Source of the DNA: XYA12-FULL-58-9 sp001798605
GTDB taxonomy: Bacteria; Myxococcota; XYA12-FULL-58-9
Reading direction: 5' to 3'
NCBI GenBank assembly: GCA_036736205.1
Contig: DAINMX010000013.1
Coordinates: 1 to 54,973 of the forward strand
DNA length: 54,973 nucleotides
Shown: positions 30,413 to 38,586 of the stretch, one piece after another
Layout of the letters: each line of letters begins with the position of its first letter
Numbering within the stretch: position 1 is the first letter of the stretch
Made by a program: the position numbers and the translations under genes
Notes under the pieces: generated by a model
The model's database searches: none
Seen by the model: only the letters and a program-made list of their open reading frames with translations
What the model was told of the DNA's origin: nothing

Positions 30413-30441
30413 TTGACAGGATCGCCCAAGCCAAAGAGAAT
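30413..30441 (+). promoter_or_regulatory. Possible sigma-70-type promoter
   Basis: TTGACA at 30413-30418 matches the -35 consensus exactly. It is followed after 17 bases by GAGAAT at 30436-30441, four of six for the -10 box. It lies 32 bp before the MXAN_5187-like gene in a 162-bp intergenic stretch. The weak -10 keeps this tentative. Confidence 0.35.
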
Positions 30442-30473
30442 CCCAAAACGGCACAGCAGCCGCCTATGAGCCC

Positions 30474-32549
30474 ATGATAACAAGACTAATCCCCCTCCTC
30501 GTCAGCTCCCTCCTAACCGTTTCCGCGAGCGCTTTTCTGCTCAAGGGCCTTGCAGCAACCGATCGAACTGCATTGGCAACGACGCAAGAACTCGTCTCCG
30601 CGGGTGCCGCACACATCGAAGCCAGCCTCAAGGTAGACAGCCGTGCCATGGTGGGTGTCATCCCAAATCTGGTCCGCGAAAACCTTCTGGGCGTTGACCT
30701 GAGAACGTTGAGCGCCACCGTCAATCTCGTGCCCCCCTCGGGCACGGTTACCGAACGGCTCCAGGCACGCATAAAGGCCCTCCAAGACAAGCTGCGTGAT
30801 CGAATGGCCGGCTGGCGAGATTCCCGGCCCCGCATCGACGGCTTCTGCTTGGTCGATGATGTTGGCGTCGTCATGTTGAGCGACATCCCAATATTTAAAG
30901 AGGGCCATTCGGTCCCAATCCTCGAAAAACAAAGTGACGCAGAGACGGCAACATCCAAAGACGCGACCTCCTTCGAGCTCGACCTCTCGAGCGAATCCAC
31001 TGTCCAAACCTACACCCAGGTGACAGAGGCAGGCGTCTTCTGGCTGACCGCGGCACCCATTTATCAAAAAACCCAGCTCGCTGGTGCGCTAATTGTCGTG
31101 AGCCAACTTCGGGCACTGGCGGCGACACCGGGCGCCGAGGCAACCCTCTTCTCCGGTGAAAAAGCACTGCTCGGCTCCGCTTCAAACTTTGACCACCAAA
31201 GCAATCGAGCAACCAAGGCTTCTGCTCTACTGCAACCTACCTCCCCTGCAGCGGGCATTGGTCTCTTGTTCGTCGAGCCCGAGCACATTGGCGTTTGGGG
31301 ACGACAGTTCTCAGTTCCCAATACAAGTGCCGTACGGGGTTTTGTCACCGCCGACCTCTCACCATTCTACGCTGAGTTGGCCGAACGACAGACCATGACC
31401 CTCATAATCATGGGTCTACTTTTGGTGGCGCACTTGGCCTTGCTGTTTATGGGCGGTTGGCGACTGCGCGCCGGCATCCGTAAGCTGCTCACACAAACCG
31501 AGGGCAACCTGCAGGGCAAGAGGGGCAAGCTTGACGAGAAAGCCTTTGCCCCCGAGCTCATTCCCTTGGTGAAGATGGTCAACCGCGATGTTCTCACACC
31601 TAGCAACGCAGTGGCTCCACTGGCCGTCTCTCCGAGTCTTGATGAAGTATTGCAGGCTCAAAACGTGGATGGCGACGCAGAATCCGACGACGGAAAGGAG
31701 AAGAACGGCTCGTCCATTTTTGCTGACCCAACCCGCGAGGTTGATATGGACGTGTCGGTAACGGGTGATGACCCAAGGTCGTCCGGAGAAGCTTTTGCCA
31801 GCGACACGGAGGACCTCGAGCCGTTCAGCCTCGACCCAGGCGATCCGCTGTCGCCTGACCTCGACAACCCTGAGTTGCCGGACGCGGAAATACCGACCGC
31901 GGGTGGCACGACCGGCTCAAACGCAACAGACGCAAGTATGGCAGAGACAGACGCGTTGCTCGCAAATGCAGATGCTGTTCTTGCTGACGACGAAGCCGTC
32001 CTCACCGATGATGGTGGGCTGCAAGACGTCTTCACAACTGCGTCAGACAACGCCAGTCCATTCAACTCCGCATCCAAAGCGGAGAATCCGTTTGATGCCA
32101 TGGCCGAAACCTTGGATGGAGAAACGGCACAGAATACAGCCCCCGCACCTGAGCCAGCACTCGGCGACATGCTGGATGAATTTGCCACCGACGCAACCGC
32201 CATGATGCAACTCACACCCGAGATCATGGCAGCCATGAAGAAGACTGTCGAATCGCTACCAGAGCCGCCAACAAAAGAAGAAAGTCAAAGACGACCTCCA
32301 GCCTCACCCGAGTTGCTCGCTGCCCCACGATCCAATGGGGACCAACATTTCCAAAAGGTTTTCGAGCAATTCGTCGAGGTTCGCAAAGACTGCGGCGAGA
32401 GCATCTCTGAGCTCACCTTTGACAAGTTTGCAGCCAAACTAGCTAAGAGTCGCGAAGCGGTGATGGCAAAACATCAGTGCTCTGACGTGCGTTTCCAAGT
32501 CTACGTCAAGGATGGCAAGGCCGCCCTGAAGGCTGTTCCAGCACGTTGA
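30474..32549 (+). CDS. MXAN_5187-like membrane sensor protein
   Basis: A 691-residue protein. A first hydrophobic segment (about 5-25) and a second at about 304-325 bracket a roughly 280-residue extracytoplasmic domain of Cache-like length and pattern (TAAPIYQKTQLAGALIVV). Next comes a long, low-complexity, acidic Asp/Ala/Ser-rich linker at about 370-590. The C-terminal about 65 residues (FEQFVEVRKDCGESISEL to VRFQVYVKDGKAALKAVP) match my memory of the C-terminal domain of M. xanthus MXAN_5187, a family of unknown function. It may sense an envelope signal and recruit a partner through this tail. No SD sequence is clear. It lies upstream of the membrane kinase on the same strand. Confidence 0.75.
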   Translation: MITRLIPLLVSSLLTVSASAFLLKGLAATDRTALATTQELVSAGAAHIEASLKVDSRAMVGVIPNLVRENLLGVDLRTLSATVNLVPPSGTVTERLQARIKALQDKLRDRMAGWRDSRPRIDGFCLVDDVGVVMLSDIPIFKEGHSVPILEKQSDAETATSKDATSFELDLSSESTVQTYTQVTEAGVFWLTAAPIYQKTQLAGALIVVSQLRALAATPGAEATLFSGEKALLGSASNFDHQSNRATKASALLQPTSPAAGIGLLFVEPEHIGVWGRQFSVPNTSAVRGFVTADLSPFYAELAERQTMTLIIMGLLLVAHLALLFMGGWRLRAGIRKLLTQTEGNLQGKRGKLDEKAFAPELIPLVKMVNRDVLTPSNAVAPLAVSPSLDEVLQAQNVDGDAESDDGKEKNGSSIFADPTREVDMDVSVTGDDPRSSGEAFASDTEDLEPFSLDPGDPLSPDLDNPELPDAEIPTAGGTTGSNATDASMAETDALLANADAVLADDEAVLTDDGGLQDVFTTASDNASPFNSASKAENPFDAMAETLDGETAQNTAPAPEPALGDMLDEFATDATAMMQLTPEIMAAMKKTVESLPEPPTKEESQRRPPASPELLAAPRSNGDQHFQKVFEQFVEVRKDCGESISELTFDKFAAKLAKSREAVMAKHQCSDVRFQVYVKDGKAALKAVPAR

Positions 32550-32586
32550 CCACTCGGCTGCCGTCCACACCCAGACGCGCCATCAG

Positions 32587-32617
32587 GACAGCTGCTGCGG
32601 GTTGAGCCTGCGCTGTC
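32587..32617 (+). other. Hairpin between the sensor and kinase genes
   Basis: GACAGC at 32587-32592 pairs with GCTGTC at 32612-32617, and inside it GCGGG pairs with CCTGC over a TTGAG loop. It has no T-run after it, so it is not a standard terminator. It might reduce read-through or protect an RNA end. Chance is possible. Confidence 0.3.
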
Positions 32618-32666
32618 GCCCGTGTAGGCTGGTGCTTACCCTGTAGGTTGGAGGCGAGTTCGATTG

Positions 32667-34517
32667 ATGTCCTACTCCCGTTTTCCAGTGCGGTTCGGCA
32701 AGTACATCTTGCTCGACCGCCTCAACTCGGGAGGTATGGCCGAGGTCTATCGAGCGAAGGTGACTGGTGCGGCTCGTTTTCAGCGGCTGGTGGCCATCAA
32801 ATGCATGTTGCCCCAGCTCAACGAGGACGAGCAGTTTACGTCGATGTTTGTGGATGAAGCGAAGCTCGCCGCCCAACTGAGCCATGCCAACATTGTGCAG
32901 ATTTACGAGCTCGGCAGCATCAATGAACAGCTTTACATCGCAATGGAACTGGTCAATGGCCACGACCTGCGGCACATTATCAAACGCGCCGCGGCCGTCC
33001 GAGTGCCCATCCCGATTGGTTTTGCTGCTTACGTCATCTGCAAAGCCAGTGAGGCTCTTGATTTCGCACACCGCAAACTGAGTATCGACGGCTCTCCTCT
33101 GAACCTCGTGCACCGCGATGTCAGCCCCCAAAACATCTTGGTAAGCTACGACGGCGAAGTCAAAGTCGTCGACTTTGGTATTGCCAAGGCTGCTGTGCGC
33201 GACACTGAAACGCGCGCCGGAGTACTCAAGGGCAAGTTCGCCTACATGGCTCCCGAGCAGGTCATGGGCGAAGAAATTGATCACCGCGCGGACATTTTTG
33301 CGCTCGGTGCGGTCCTTTACGAGACACTCACAGGCAAGAAACTGTTTCGGGGAGAAAGCGACTTCTCAATCCTCGAGAAGGTTCGCGCCGCTGTGGTACC
33401 GGCCATCGCCAACGCAGATCTGAAGATACCAGCCGAAATTGATCGTATTCTCGCAAAGGCCTTGGCCCGCGAGCAAGACAACCGATATCCATGGGCCTCG
33501 GATTTGTCGGAGGAACTGGCGCCCTTCCTCATTGAGGACCGCAGTATCTTTGGGGCCAAACAGGCACGGGAATTCATTCACTCGCTGTATTCCAGCGACA
33601 TTCAGTTGTTGTCGACCATGCTGCGGGAGTACTCCAACATCACCAACGCGGATTGTTTGGAATCGAGTCGACCCTCCGCTGTTGTGCGTCAGTCTCAGGT
33701 TTTTGAATCCGACTTCTCCACTCTCGACGACGCCATACCAGGCGACCTCATGGATGAGTTAGAAGCAGGTGAAACGACAAACCTTTCGGGAGCGAGGGCA
33801 TCCCAGGGACAGACAGGATGGTCGGTGGTCAGCAGAACCCCCGATGCCAACCTTGACGCAACTCTTCTTTATGACGATCCATCGAAGGCCGCCGCGCCCA
33901 TACAATCGCAGGCGACGCTACGACCGCAGGTGTTGCCACAAATGTTGTCGGCTCCAGCTTCTGGACTGTCAGCTTCACAGAATCCGGTCAGTACGAGCAA
34001 ATCGGTTCTCATCGGATTGTTGACGGCTGCCGCGATGATTCTCGTGGTGGTGGTGGTGGTCTTCGTGACCCGCCCCGGACCCTCCGACACCACGGTGACT
34101 CCAATGGCCCTCCCGCCACCCGTACAGGTGCCCATGCCCATTCCACCGACAGCCACCGTTCTAGTTGGAACCGGCGTAACCTCTGAAAACCCGCCGACTC
34201 CGGAGCCCACGCACATCGAAGACAGGGTGGTGGACGCGGAGCCCGATGAGTCGGAAAACCAATCTCAGACAAAGAAGAAGGCCAAGATAGGCGTCATGAG
34301 CATCCGGGGTCCCAAGGGGGTCAACGCAAAAGTGTACGTCGACGGAAAAGAACAGGGATTTGCGCCGCTCGTTTACCACAAGGTGACCGTTGGCAAGCAC
34401 ACCGTCAAACTCATCGAAGTCGTCGATGGCAAACCCGGAAGATCAACAGCGCTTGACGTCAACGTCAGGTCCAAGCATACACGCAAGAGCCCATTGTTTC
34501 TCGACGTCGAACTCTGA
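32667..34517 (+). CDS. Membrane-anchored Ser/Thr protein kinase with PEGA-like tail
   Basis: A 616-residue kinase. The kinase domain (about 11-290) has a Gly loop LNSGGMAEVYRA, Lys45 in VAIKCM, catalytic loop HRDVSPQN (D151, N156), the form typical of myxobacterial kinases, and DFG at 169-171. A low-complexity linker leads to one transmembrane helix at about 446-467. The extracytoplasmic part is Pro-rich and then has a PEGA-like beta domain (VYVDGKEQGFAPL) to the end. ATG 32667 is preferred; a TTG one codon upstream is better spaced from GGAGG. Substrates are unknown. An AT-rich gene-free stretch follows it. Confidence 0.92.
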   Translation: MSYSRFPVRFGKYILLDRLNSGGMAEVYRAKVTGAARFQRLVAIKCMLPQLNEDEQFTSMFVDEAKLAAQLSHANIVQIYELGSINEQLYIAMELVNGHDLRHIIKRAAAVRVPIPIGFAAYVICKASEALDFAHRKLSIDGSPLNLVHRDVSPQNILVSYDGEVKVVDFGIAKAAVRDTETRAGVLKGKFAYMAPEQVMGEEIDHRADIFALGAVLYETLTGKKLFRGESDFSILEKVRAAVVPAIANADLKIPAEIDRILAKALAREQDNRYPWASDLSEELAPFLIEDRSIFGAKQAREFIHSLYSSDIQLLSTMLREYSNITNADCLESSRPSAVVRQSQVFESDFSTLDDAIPGDLMDELEAGETTNLSGARASQGQTGWSVVSRTPDANLDATLLYDDPSKAAAPIQSQATLRPQVLPQMLSAPASGLSASQNPVSTSKSVLIGLLTAAAMILVVVVVVFVTRPGPSDTTVTPMALPPPVQVPMPIPPTATVLVGTGVTSENPPTPEPTHIEDRVVDAEPDESENQSQTKKKAKIGVMSIRGPKGVNAKVYVDGKEQGFAPLVYHKVTVGKHTVKLIEVVDGKPGRSTALDVNVRSKHTRKSPLFLDVEL

Positions 34518-35128
34518 CCGAAACCACCCGCCCCGAGAGCCGAAACTCACTGAGGCACTTTCTGGGAAGGTGCCAACCGCCAGAAGGGGCCTGATCTCTG
34601 TATGCCTTTGTTACCCAGTCCATTTCACACCGTCAAGCTACTCCTTTATAACCAAACGGGTTTTTTGTGGCCAAGAGCGGGTTTCAACAACTCCGATCAA
34701 ATGAATCACAAACAATTACAACACAATACATCGCACTACATATCATGCAATGCCGCGATCGCGCGGTGGGCCGACAAGCGAGTTTTGCGTTCTCAGAAGC
34801 AGACGGACACAGGAGATGATAAGTCAACATTTACGAAGTCATTGGTAATAAAAGGTTTCCTGTAACGACATAGCTGTACACCTTGAGCTGCAACAACATC
34901 CTCGATAGCAACACGGGAATACCTTACGCTGCAATAAATCCTCTGTTCGGAACACATGATAACATTGCCGCACAATATCAATGTATTCAATCAGGCAAGA
35001 TCTATTGCTGGAGAAGGGTTATGTAGACGATCATGCCGCAACACCTTCAGCAGTGGTGTCAATGGCGACCAGGAATTTCTCCAGGGCATACGGCCGTGTG
35101 AAAGAAAACCGTTAGAAATCGTCCAACT
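34518..35128. other. Gene-free intergenic stretch, AT-rich
   Basis: About 610 bp with no convincing gene. Sample lines between about 34680 and 34980 run near 35-40% GC by my count, clearly below the flanking genes. The short open frames here lack family likeness and sensible starts. No terminal repeats, tRNA or integrase gene was seen. A weak GGCAC/GTGCC hairpin sits at 34554-34574, after the kinase stop. Confidence 0.7.
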
Positions 35129-37576
35129 TCACGGAATCGTTTGCAGCTCGGGGGTCTCGGCGGGCTTCGACTTCAGGGTCTTTTCGTCCACACGATTGCC
35201 CTTGTCATCAAAAGCGAAGCGCTTGTCCTTCTCTCGCTGCTTTCCTGACGTGTCGAAAACAAAGATTCGCCCACCTACACGGTCTTCGATGCGGGTTGGC
35301 AAACCTCGCCGGCGCACAACCTCAATTTCATCGGCCTTGCAAGTCCTGACAAAGTCCTCGAGCTTCTTGTCCGCCATGGCCTTATCCAGCTCTTTGCCCG
35401 CGGACTTCAGCTGCGTTTGGCAAGACTTTGCCAATGCTGCCAGCGTTTGCTCGCCAAAGGCCGTCTTCACCTTGAGATTCTTGTCGTAACCCTGCGCAGT
35501 GACCAAGCCTTCAGATCGCTCAATGCATTCGGTGTAGCCACCAATGGCTGACCCCAATTTGCCGACTCGCTCCGCAACCTCTTGAACAACCTTGGCGCGC
35601 TCGAACTCCGTATGCGCGTCTCCCACCCTGTCGCGCAGTTCCTCGAGCTGTATCCTCCATTTTAACCCCGTCATGCTCTGGGCTCGACGCACCCGCTCTG
35701 TACCACACTTCTCTGCGAGGGCACCGGCAGCCACCTTACCGAACGCAGTGGTAAACACCGCCGTGGCGTCATACCCAGGACTTTCCTCCTCATCCTTGGC
35801 CTTGAGAACCAGGGCACAGTTGCCCAACACCGGCAGGGCGGCCTCAGTTGCCTTCAACGCGTCAGTGCCATTGGGCGCTCCCGCAATACCCTGCATCGCT
35901 CGGTTGATGTCGGACACCACCGAGCCCACCTCGTTGAGCCATCGCAACCGGAAATCAATCCGCTTGCCAACTTCATCGAACCCAAATTGCTTGTTGACGG
36001 AGTTCTTTGTGCGCTCCTGCTTCTCATAGACAAAAATGCGTCCGCCCTTCACATCTTGGATCTTGGTCGGAATACCCTCACGCTTGGCAACAGCAATCTC
36101 GTCTCCTCGGCATCCCTTGAGGAATTGGTTGAGCTGCACCGTTCTGGTGGCCTCGGTTAGCTTCTCCTTTGCGAGCGGCATCTGCCGTGAACATTCTTTC
36201 ACCATACCCGCCGCGGTGAGTTTGCCAAATTCGGTCCGCACGTTGAAAGAGAGTTCAGCACCACGTTCGGACGCAATACGCTGTGCCTGCTCAATGCACT
36301 CCTTGAGGCCTCCTATGACACCGCGCCAATTTTGTACCTGCTTCTCGGCATCGTCCAGGAGTTGAGTGTCGTCCATGCTTCGTTTGGTCTCATTGAGGCG
36401 TCCGCCAACCTCCTCAAGCGACTGCCGCCAACGAAGCGTTGGCAGGGTCTTCTCCAACCTCCCCTGCTCGTTCGCACAGGCGGTCTGGAGTTGTGCCATG
36501 TTGAGTTTCCCCAACACCGTGGCAAAGGATTTGCGGCTCTCCGCACCTGGGTGTCGCATAATCCCTGCCAAGGTCGTCTGACAAATGGCCAACACTTTTG
36601 CCGCTGCCTCTGCGGCATTCAAAGCATCCGCGGCAAGTCCCCCGGCGTGGGCTCGGGTGACCGGAGCCGCTATGGCCTCAACGACATCGAGAACCTTATT
36701 GTGCCAGTCGAGCTTGTAGCCTTCTCGGCGTGCCTGCCCGCTGCGTTCGGTGCACAGTTTCTTGGTCTTCCCTATGGAATGCATGCCCAGACGTGTCTCG
36801 ATAAGCCACGTATCCTGGTACTCACCGCGACCCTCGAGATCGGTCACGGCGGTGACGCAACCAGAGAAATCGTCGGCCGCTTTCTGAAAAGCGACAATCC
36901 GCTCGGCCGAGCTCTCCGCCTTGCTCACCGCCATTGCCGCGTTGTATGCATCATCAATGCGGCTACCAACCGCCTTACCCGCCTCCAGTTGCCAACGCGC
37001 CTGACTCAACCGCTTTTCAAACTGTTCAGCTTGTTTGTCACGATCGACAGCATGTTGTTTGTAGCGTGGTTGGTCCTCGAATTTGCGCCCTTCGGCACGC
37101 AGGGCCGTGAAGGTACCGACAATCTCAGCCAACGCCGTCACATCATCGACTGTCGGAACTCGGACTGAGAGCTCGCTAAAGAGCGTGCTCCCTTGACGCT
37201 CAGCACCTTCTGCCTGGTGAATGAGATCATCAATGGCTGCTTCCCGACGAGCGATGCGGTCCTCCTCGATGGCAACCTCCAGTTTCTGTCGAAAACGTGA
37301 CACCGACTCGGCAATGTCCTCGAAGTCAGGATGCGCACGGGTCAGGTCCGAGGCATTCTTGACCGACTTCTCGGCTCGAAGAATAAGACGAGTGGCCTCG
37401 TCAAAACTCTTTGCGGAGAGCTGCTTGCGAAACTCTTTCAGGATCCGCCCGACGCCTTCTACGCCACTCTCTTCATCCTCAACTACCTCAGCCTTGGGCG
37501 CCGGTGTTTGGGCTTTTTGCAAAAGGGCGCAGCCGCCAACGGAGGCCACCATGACGATTAACAGGCTAGCTCGCAT
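35129..37576 (-). CDS. Lipoprotein with five Cys-paired repeats, function unknown
   Basis: An 815-residue protein not assigned to a known family. The start at 37576 gives MRASLLIVMVASVGGC, lipobox Cys16; the long open frame upstream has no signal and overlaps mutH. The protein is mostly helical. A unit repeats five times, each with one Cys, then about 40 residues later an FG(K) motif, then about 10-12 residues on a second Cys (for example LKECIEQ ... TEFGKLTAAGMVKEC). Two copies are followed by a conserved beta piece: GIPTKIQDVKGGRIFVYE at about residue 500 and GLPTRIEDRVGGRIFVFD at about 755. The two large modules are thus tandem duplicates about 256 residues apart. It is divergent from mutH. 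Confidence 0.78.
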   Translation of the reverse strand: MRASLLIVMVASVGGCALLQKAQTPAPKAEVVEDEESGVEGVGRILKEFRKQLSAKSFDEATRLILRAEKSVKNASDLTRAHPDFEDIAESVSRFRQKLEVAIEEDRIARREAAIDDLIHQAEGAERQGSTLFSELSVRVPTVDDVTALAEIVGTFTALRAEGRKFEDQPRYKQHAVDRDKQAEQFEKRLSQARWQLEAGKAVGSRIDDAYNAAMAVSKAESSAERIVAFQKAADDFSGCVTAVTDLEGRGEYQDTWLIETRLGMHSIGKTKKLCTERSGQARREGYKLDWHNKVLDVVEAIAAPVTRAHAGGLAADALNAAEAAAKVLAICQTTLAGIMRHPGAESRKSFATVLGKLNMAQLQTACANEQGRLEKTLPTLRWRQSLEEVGGRLNETKRSMDDTQLLDDAEKQVQNWRGVIGGLKECIEQAQRIASERGAELSFNVRTEFGKLTAAGMVKECSRQMPLAKEKLTEATRTVQLNQFLKGCRGDEIAVAKREGIPTKIQDVKGGRIFVYEKQERTKNSVNKQFGFDEVGKRIDFRLRWLNEVGSVVSDINRAMQGIAGAPNGTDALKATEAALPVLGNCALVLKAKDEEESPGYDATAVFTTAFGKVAAGALAEKCGTERVRRAQSMTGLKWRIQLEELRDRVGDAHTEFERAKVVQEVAERVGKLGSAIGGYTECIERSEGLVTAQGYDKNLKVKTAFGEQTLAALAKSCQTQLKSAGKELDKAMADKKLEDFVRTCKADEIEVVRRRGLPTRIEDRVGGRIFVFDTSGKQREKDKRFAFDDKGNRVDEKTLKSKPAETPELQTIP

Positions 37577-37583
37577 AAAATCT

Positions 37584-37589
37584 TGTATA
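37584..37589 (-). promoter_or_regulatory. Possible -10 box of a leaderless transcript
   Basis: On the minus strand TATACA lies seven bases before the ATG of the Cys-repeat lipoprotein gene, and there is no Shine-Dalgarno sequence. Transcription from such a box would begin at or next to the ATG. A TTG-containing -35 is not at an ideal spacing. Tentative. Confidence 0.3.
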
Positions 37590-37646
37590 CTCGCTCGACT
37601 CGGCGAAACGTACAAGTTTTCACCAACATCTACCGGTGACGGAATC

Positions 37647-38333
37647 ATGGTGGTATCGCCAAACCACGCCAAGAGATTGCCTGCCCCACAGACGACCGAG
37701 GAACTGCGTGTGCGAGCCCTCGCCCTCGCAGGCCACACTGTTGCTGAGGTTGCGGCCAGGTTGCAGGTCGCCCTGCCGACGAAACCAGGACACTCAAAGG
37801 GTTTCATTGGTTCCCTCGCGGAGCTGGCATTGGGGGCAGACCCCACGGCCCGCGATCGGCCTGACTTCCCAGCCCTCGGAGTCGAGCTGAAAACCGTGCC
37901 CGTCAACGCCGTTGGATATCCCGTGGAGTCGACCTTCTGTTGCAAAATTGCCATGGCGACGGCCGACCGCGAAGAATGGGAGACCTCTCGACTGCGGCAA
38001 CGACTTCACACCGTGTTGTGGCTCCCAGTCGAAAAAGATCAACTCGCCGGTCTCGGCAACCGCCGGTTCGGCCGGGCCCGATTGTGGACCCCCTCGGCGA
38101 CCCAGACCGATCTGCTGCAAGCAGACTGGGAGGACCTCATTGGGGCTCTTGGTGCCGGCCGGGTGCCGAGCGCCCACGAAGGCAAGATCCTTCAGCTTCG
38201 CCCAAAAGCAGCAAACCGCAAAGGTAGGGCTTTGTCTCCTGGCGACGGAGGAACCATCATGGCACTGCCCCTCGGATTTTACCTTCGAGCCCGATTCACG
38301 GCGACTATCCTACTCACGCCGGAAAATAGATGA
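37647..38333 (+). CDS. mutH: DNA mismatch repair endonuclease MutH
   Basis: A 228-residue protein that matches E. coli MutH (229 residues) along its whole length. The active site DFPALGVELKT carries Asp73, Glu80 and Lys82 at the MutH spacing, and the blocks KGFIGSLAELALG, WETSRLRQRLHTVLW, LQLRPKAAN and LPLGFYLR follow in order. MutH nicks the unmethylated strand at hemimethylated GATC when activated by MutS and MutL. The start ATG 37647 is chosen by homology and because it clears the divergent lipoprotein start; the longer upstream frame is the antisense of that gene. No dam, mutS or mutL gene is in the window. Full-length MutH is known mainly from Gammaproteobacteria, so its presence here is unusual. 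Confidence 0.93.
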   Translation: MVVSPNHAKRLPAPQTTEELRVRALALAGHTVAEVAARLQVALPTKPGHSKGFIGSLAELALGADPTARDRPDFPALGVELKTVPVNAVGYPVESTFCCKIAMATADREEWETSRLRQRLHTVLWLPVEKDQLAGLGNRRFGRARLWTPSATQTDLLQADWEDLIGALGAGRVPSAHEGKILQLRPKAANRKGRALSPGDGGTIMALPLGFYLRARFTATILLTPENR

Positions 38334-38336
38334 CCT

Positions 38337-38361
38337 ACCCAAATCCACCATCAAACGCTAT
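38337..38361 (+). repeat. 25-bp dispersed repeat, copy 1
   Basis: ACCCAAATCCACCATCAAAC plus GCTAT. It matches 47017-47041 at 23 of 25 positions, including 19 identical bases in a row. It starts three bases after the mutH stop and abuts the large palindrome. Confidence 0.6.
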
Positions 38362-38487
38362 CCGAATCGCCAGATGTGCCGTTAGGTCGAGGAGCAGCGA
38401 GGATTTGCGCGCAGGCGTACTTGACGTACGTCGAGCAGCAAATCCGAAGCTGCGACGAAGAGATAACGGTGCAGATGGCGATTCGGG
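38361..38487. repeat. Long imperfect palindrome (about 127 bp)
   Basis: Four inverted pairs share one centre at about 38423-38424. They are CCGAATCGCC 38362-38371 with GGCGATTCGG 38477-38486; CCGTTA 38379-38384 with TAACGG 38464-38469; GGATTTGC 38401-38408 with GCAAATCC 38438-38445; and CGTAC 38416-38420 with GTACG 38426-38430 over a TTGAC loop. As RNA it would fold into one long hairpin. It lies between mutH and the PilZ-receiver gene. It has no T-run and holds no credible gene. It may be a REP/MITE-like element or a structured RNA. Confidence 0.8.
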
Positions 38488-38586
38488 GCCTACGAACCCA
38501 ATTGAATCGTCGTCAAGAGTTCTGTATTCCACAGCAAAACCCCACTGCAGAACCTGCTGAGCGGGGGATTCGTTCGAGGGGCGGTC

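Noticed and set aside
34602..34865. An 87-codon frame in the AT-rich stretch
   Set aside because: No ribosome site, low-complexity composition and no family likeness.
36332..37168. A 278-codon plus-strand frame opposite the Cys-repeat lipoprotein
   Set aside because: The lipoprotein frame has a signal peptide and internal repeats. This frame has no recognisable features.
37221..37646. N-terminal extension of mutH
   Set aside because: It would overlap the divergent lipoprotein gene and goes beyond the MutH family length. ATG 37647 gives a protein the size of E. coli MutH.
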